NCBI GenBank assembly: GCA_932521025.1
Contig: OW051471.1
Coordinates: 9,920,001-9,984,000, forward strand
Length of the DNA stretch: 64,000 bases
Origin: Oscheius onirici
Taxonomy: Eukaryota > Nematoda > Chromadorea > Rhabditida > Rhabditidae
Reading direction: 5' to 3'
Each line of letters opens with the position of its first letter. Position 1 is the stretch's first letter. The notes under the pieces were generated by a model, which saw nothing but the letters and a program-made list of their open reading frames with translations, was not told the DNA's origin and did not search any database. Of this stretch, positions 59,476 to 64,000 are shown in pieces. The position numbers and the translations under genes are program-made.

Positions 59476-60054
59476 GCATTTACACTTCTGTTTTTCTAGA
59501 AACGTGATTCAGTAGTTTAGCAACTTTTCCGCGCTCTGCGCGATGTGCGAATATAAAAACAACAACCTCTGAAAACTTCCAATCGAAACATAGGTCTGTA
59601 GAGTTTGTGTCTCTCAGTTTTTTGTTGACTGATCTTATCAATGCTTTACCGACATCCACAGCTTCTTCTGATGTTCTAAACGGGCCAGTTACTAATCAAG
59701 AATTCTCAAAGAAACCTGGTGACATTCTCCATTTGGAAGTCACAAATACAGTAGGCGAACGGAATTGGAAGAGTCTTGCAACTTCTCTCTTGCAGTCTTT
59801 GCTGTCGCAGGAGAGATTCGCCTTTCTCCTTTGTGTCATCGTTTGGTTTTAGGTTGTCGGGTCCGGTGAGGGGAAGGAACTGAAATTTGTTTTTTATACT
59901 GCAGCATACCAAGGCAAAAGATTCGACTGACCCTAATAGTCAATAAAATATAATTTACTTCGTAAGCGTTTTTGGTCCTACGCTAGAAAAATTAGAATTT
60001 GCCCTGGCTGGCACAGAAATTCACTAACAAACTATTGAAAAATTGGAATTCTGT
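59476..60054 (+). other. Intergenic stretch
   Basis: A TATAAA near 59551 follows a GC-rich GCGCTCTGCGCG, but no convincing transcript follows. The open frame at 59607-59852 shows no known family. Confidence 0.3.
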
Positions 60055-63012
60055 TTAGTCCGGGCACTTTTCCTGTTCAACCCTTACCTTGGCAATATCC
60101 AACAAGGTTGACCTTGTATCGAAATGAGTTTGGAGTTTTTTAGCATTCTCTCGCATCATTTTGTGCAGGTCTGTCCCTCTCAACTCCTTAGGAACAGAGA
60201 TGGTCAGCAGCGGATTATTGACGTCCAATGCTCCAACTTTGGTCTTGGTCACTTTTCCAAAACGGAGACCGTGATCACCCATCACGACAACAAAACTTTT
60301 GTCCATCTGAAACTTTTTCAGTGAATGTAGAGTGAGTTAAAATACCTCTTCCTTGTTGTTCAACAAAAACTCGTAGAGATCTGTGTCGAGACGGACAGAG
60401 CTGCTTTCGTAATCGTGGCTCTGGAGGCTGGACCAAAACCAGGCAAACTTTGGTCGGTCTGAAAGATTATTTGCGAGAAAAAACAAATTAACCTACCTTT
60501 GTAGGCATCAATGAACTGATTCAAGTATTTCAGCCCGTCTTTATGCTGATAGACACAATTCTCCTCGGTGTAATTGTTGTATAGAAGTTCATTCTTTTTG
60601 TCCTCGACGTGAATTTGGAACGGTCTAAAAATGCAATTTATGCACAATACAAACATCTGGACTAACTGCATCAAATGATCAGTTGGTTGTTTATCGAACC
60701 CGTAGCAGTTTGGCCAGTTGAGTACTCCTTGTGCCCAGTCATCGGCCAGAAATGTCTGAAATAGACCGATATAATATATCGAATATTACCAGGAACTAAA
60801 TGATTCTAATCTACATAAATGAATGAATGTATGAGCTTCATTTTTTAAATCGATCGAGTTGATTCTCTCTGTGCCAGGTGGTCAAGGGACACTGCCGTGC
60901 CATCTAGACATACTCGGTCAGCGGAGTTATACAACGAACCGGTCTTGCCAGCGGCAAGGAAGCGGTCCGGAGCATGTGGTTCGAGTGAAGATGACGCCAA
61001 ACACGTCGAGTTAGACGCCACGCAACGCGAAAGAGAGGAAGGGCCCCCTCTCCAATGCCACGCACCTCGCAACTTGACCACGTGAGAGCGCATCGACTGC
61101 TTCCCTTTTTATAATTTTCCTAAACTACTTTGTAAGGTTTTGATTCTCGAAATTCTGGTTGTAATCACCAAAAACTTACAGTATAACCAGCGTCGTTAAA
61201 ATCTTTAAAAATCGAGGTGTAGTTGTCAAGGTAATCGTCACAGGATTCTTTCCAGCCCATATCGGCGTGAAGTGTCTTCAAACCAAATGCTGTCCTGTCA
61301 ATTGTTTCAATTTGTTTTCCTAAAAACGTTGATAGTTTATGCCCAGACTCGATCTCACCGAACCACAGGGCCATTCCATTAGGCCGGCTGTTGATTCCGA
61401 CCTTGTTTACATAGGGAAATGTCACAGCTTCCATTGACTTTTCCAACAGTCTCATGGTTTTTGGGATGTTTCGGTCAGCTTGACTAGTGGCCATTGAATC
61501 TACAAGCAGGACAAAAACACTGTAGTGAGGGAATTCTGACTCGTCGACGGTTTTCTCTTCTCTAAAAAGTATTCAAGTAACAATAAATGCAGTAAACTTA
61601 CATGGGAACAATCTGTGTGTGGAGCATTGCATACTCGGGTTTATCGGCCAAGAAATGATAACATTGGGCTTCCACTATGTCACAGTCTAGAGTCTCGTTC
61701 ATCTCCTTCCATTTTCCTATATTGTTCTCATAGTCTGAGTAGCGAGTGATGCATCTGAAACGAAATATCAAGATGCATAAAAATACAAAAGGCATTGAAA
61801 GGATTTAACTGGTACATAATTTTGACATGTATGTGTTTTGTCAAATGGGCATAAAGCAGAGCAATCAAGTTGTGTACACAAGACCAGGGTGGTCTCAATG
61901 TATTCTGAAGGAGTTACACGGAGAGTGTAACTCTATAAGAATATACAGAGAGAGCGGTACCCCTACCGTAGCATTAGCAGATCTCTGTTGGACCCTGTGT
62001 TCCGGATCGCTTGCTGAACGAGAGAGATGGCTCTCAGAATATATACCTCACAAGCGGAGAATGCCGAGACAATACGGGTGCGAACGAGACACTGCTGGGC
62101 TTAACTGCTTAAACAAATTGAAGCTAATATGTATATTTTTCTTTCAAGACCTATTTTGCAAATTGTATCATCAATTTCATTGCGGCTTCCTCTATGACAC
62201 AGGTGTGGGAACAACGACCAGAGAAATAATTAGTGTACCGCAATGATAACAAATACACTTTTGTTGTACATATACAAATAACGTTTTCTTCAAATAAAAA
62301 GTATTCAAAAATAAAACGGGAAGCAGTCAAGTTGTGTACACATGGTCCAGGAGATCTTACAGGAGTATCACAGAGAGAATGTCCTGTAGGTTATACGCAA
62401 TGCGGGAGTATTTAAACCTCCCGTTCATAGGGTTTTCACACCCATACATCTCTTTTGATCGCGTGTTCCGGACCGCTTCCGATCGAGAGAAATAGCTGCC
62501 AGCTTATACCCTGCTCGTTGCGGATAGCTAAACAATATGGGTGCGAACGCAGCACTGCGAGGGCATAACTGCATAGTCAACAATGAACTGACCTTCCAAA
62601 GCAATCGTAATCCTTGTCCGTAGATATTATTTTTCCATGTTTCAGCTTACTAAGATATTTGAACTTGGTATTACACGTATCATCTTCTCCCGCTCTTGGA
62701 TCGAAATACTGTCAATTTATTGTTGTGACATATTCTGAAGTCTTACGTATATGACGTCCTTGTCCCAGGAGTCGTATTTGGGAAGAGCACATTGAAACTG
62801 TTCAGTCACTAGAACAAAACTTTTATATAACAGAAAACCATGAACTTACAATCTGTCTGATTGTTGCCTATCCTTCTAACACTTTTTGGATGTTGAGTGG
62901 TGGTGTTAAAGTACAACGTCATTGAAGTACTGACGTCTTCATTGAAAATGAGCATAAATACGGCCATGAACACACATGCGCACATTGTGAAGACTGCTGC
63001 ATTGAAAACCAT
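60055..63012 (-). CDS. DUF229 (sulfatase/phosphatase-fold) type II membrane protein
   Basis: A member of the nematode/insect DUF229 family, an alkaline-phosphatase-fold group of unknown substrate. It starts at 63012 with MVFNAAVF and one membrane anchor (VFMAVFMLIF). Short exons follow: QCALPKYDSWDKDVI, a Cys/Lys exon ending DCFG, then CITRYSDYENN after a phase-2 junction. The catalytic-like part reads VFVLLVDSMATSQADRN, TFPYVNKVGINSRPNG, DDYLDNYTSIFKDFNDAGY, DRPKFAWFWSSLQSHDYES and VVMGDHGLRFG, the conserved DHG metal-site motif. Stop at 60055. Introns 60.8-61.1 kb and 61.8-62.6 kb hold GC-richer repeats. All key motifs appear present, so it is likely active. Confidence 0.8.
60850..61090 (-). 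repeat. GC-rich repeat in a DUF229 intron, copy 1 (reverse)
   Basis: Much GC-richer than the surrounding intron. On the minus strand it contains CACATGCTCCGGACCGCTTC, with the exact 14-mer core at 60958-60971. Confidence 0.5.
61860..62110 (+). repeat. Repeat in a DUF229 intron, copy 2
   Basis: Shares ordered blocks with 62330-62580: CAAGTTGTGTACACA, a GGAGTTACAC/GGAGTATCAC segment, TGTTCCGGATCGCTT, an AGAGATGGCT/AGAAATAGCT segment and GGGTGCGAACG at 62076-62086. Confidence 0.65.
62330..62580 (+). repeat. Repeat in a DUF229 intron, copy 3
   Basis: Direct repeat of 61860-62110 with the core TCCGGACCGCTTCC at 62467-62480 and GGGTGCGAACG at 62539-62549. About 470 bases separate the equivalent positions. 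Confidence 0.65.
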
Positions 63013-64000
63013 CTGGAAGCTTACAACTGACAAGGGAACTGGTCAAGAAAATGAGCAGATTTTTATCTGTCCTGTTGTTTTGAAAACGTCAACCATGCTT
63101 ATCACCTTGGAAGCTAGACAGCGTGACCGGGACTGTGTGGGCCGTCTGCGTAAGATGGTCCTGATTATTGGACTATTTGCTCTCAATGTGCTCAAGAAAC
63201 TGCAAAAGATTCTTAAAAGTGAAAGACTGACCCAACTTAATAAATGTGAGCCAGTGTTTTCAAATGATTTCTCCAATAAGTTCAATAGAAGTTAGAAGGA
63301 ATAATATGCGAAACAAACTATACGACTCAGTTGGATGCCTACCGGCCACATAGGGAATTCTCGGTCGATTAAAAATCTCCAATGGTTCGTGGTTGAGGCG
63401 ACCACGGTTTATGGTACGGGAAAGTGGGATTCCGAGACAGTGACTACGACAATCTCTAAAGTGTAAAAAAACAACACTGTGATAAAATCTTTGGCTACAC
63501 GTTGGCGGGAAGAAACAAGAAAATGGAAATTGCCTATTTGAAAAACACAACGGTGACCTGCCTGCTGAGTGGCATGAATCTAAACAACCCTTGTTGTTGC
63601 CTCCCTCCGTGAGGCGAAAGACAATTGCCGCCAATTTTTTCGCTTGATCTGAAAGAGCGAAAACCACCAAGGATTGCTGCCGGCTTAAAATTATCTGGCT
63701 TTGTCCTTAGCCTCTCGTGTGAATTTATGTGTCCTTGGCTGTCCCACTGTGCCGGCTAATTGTTTCTAAAGCAAAAACAACTGTCACCATTTTGCTGTCT
63801 CTCGTACTTGCGACTTTTGTTTAGAGGCCACAGAGTGAGGAGAAAATTGAGGGAATGAAGAAACCGAGGTTGTTTTGAAAAGCTAATGTTGGTGACAACG
63901 ATAAAATTGGGAAAAATAGAAAAGAACAAAGGAGTGAGGTTGTCCGTTTCAAATCGATCTGATAGCCTCGCTTGAAAGCCGCGAAAGATATTGATTAATT
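63013..64000 (+). other. Upstream DNA of the DUF229 gene
   Basis: No supported gene up to the window edge. The open frames at 63043-63670 on the minus strand overlap one another and show no family signal. Confidence 0.35.

Noticed and set aside
59607-59852. Plus-strand 81-codon frame after a TATAAA
   Set aside because: No signal peptide, family motif or splice support.

Overview
The window reads as nuclear DNA from a free-living nematode, most likely Caenorhabditis or a close relative. The evidence is the gene content (DUF19 secreted proteins, an irld-type L-domain protein, serpentine chemoreceptors, GT92/DUF23 and DUF229 families, a glutamate-gated chloride channel) and the very short introns: many are 37-50 nt, with TTTCAG-like acceptors. 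All gene models are my own reading of splice sites and reading frames; nothing was searched or aligned by software.

Layout. 0-5.3 kb: an SLC17-type transporter, a small unknown gene, an unknown 6-exon gene carrying a dispersed repeat in an intron, and a small secreted-peptide gene. 5.7-15.7 kb: a 31-exon p190-type RhoGAP gene on the minus strand (GTPase, FF, pseudo-GTPase and RhoGAP regions). Its 1.5 kb intron holds the complete eif-3.K gene on the opposite strand. 15.7-18.9 kb: no gene seen. 18.9-21.2 kb: two tandem DUF19 secreted proteins. 22.2-24.0 kb: a GluCl-type Cys-loop channel. 26-27.1 kb: an irld-like gene whose tail is out of frame. 27.2-38.4 kb: a chemoreceptor cluster with three apparently intact genes, one decayed copy, and a frameshifted fragment of an HMT-1/ABCB6-like ABC transporter.

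40-45 kb: the most unusual part. Three minus-strand mini-genes encode related 39-41 residue proteins with no signal peptide. Each has its own TATA box, an upstream GGGCGTGGC box and an AATAAA signal, and repeated flanking DNA surrounds them. 45-53.6 kb is gene-poor and repeat-bearing, with a G12 tract.

53.6-64 kb: a class 3 lipase, tRNA-Ile(AAU), a probable mitochondrial membrane protein, tRNA-Ala(AGC) with the G3:U70 identity pair, and a truncated gene end. A GT92 pseudogene with several frameshifts follows, flanked by inverted repeats, then a DUF229 gene whose introns carry an unclassified GC-rich repeat family. No operon is evident. Two introns appear to use GC-AG splice sites, and one SLC17 intron lacks a canonical donor.
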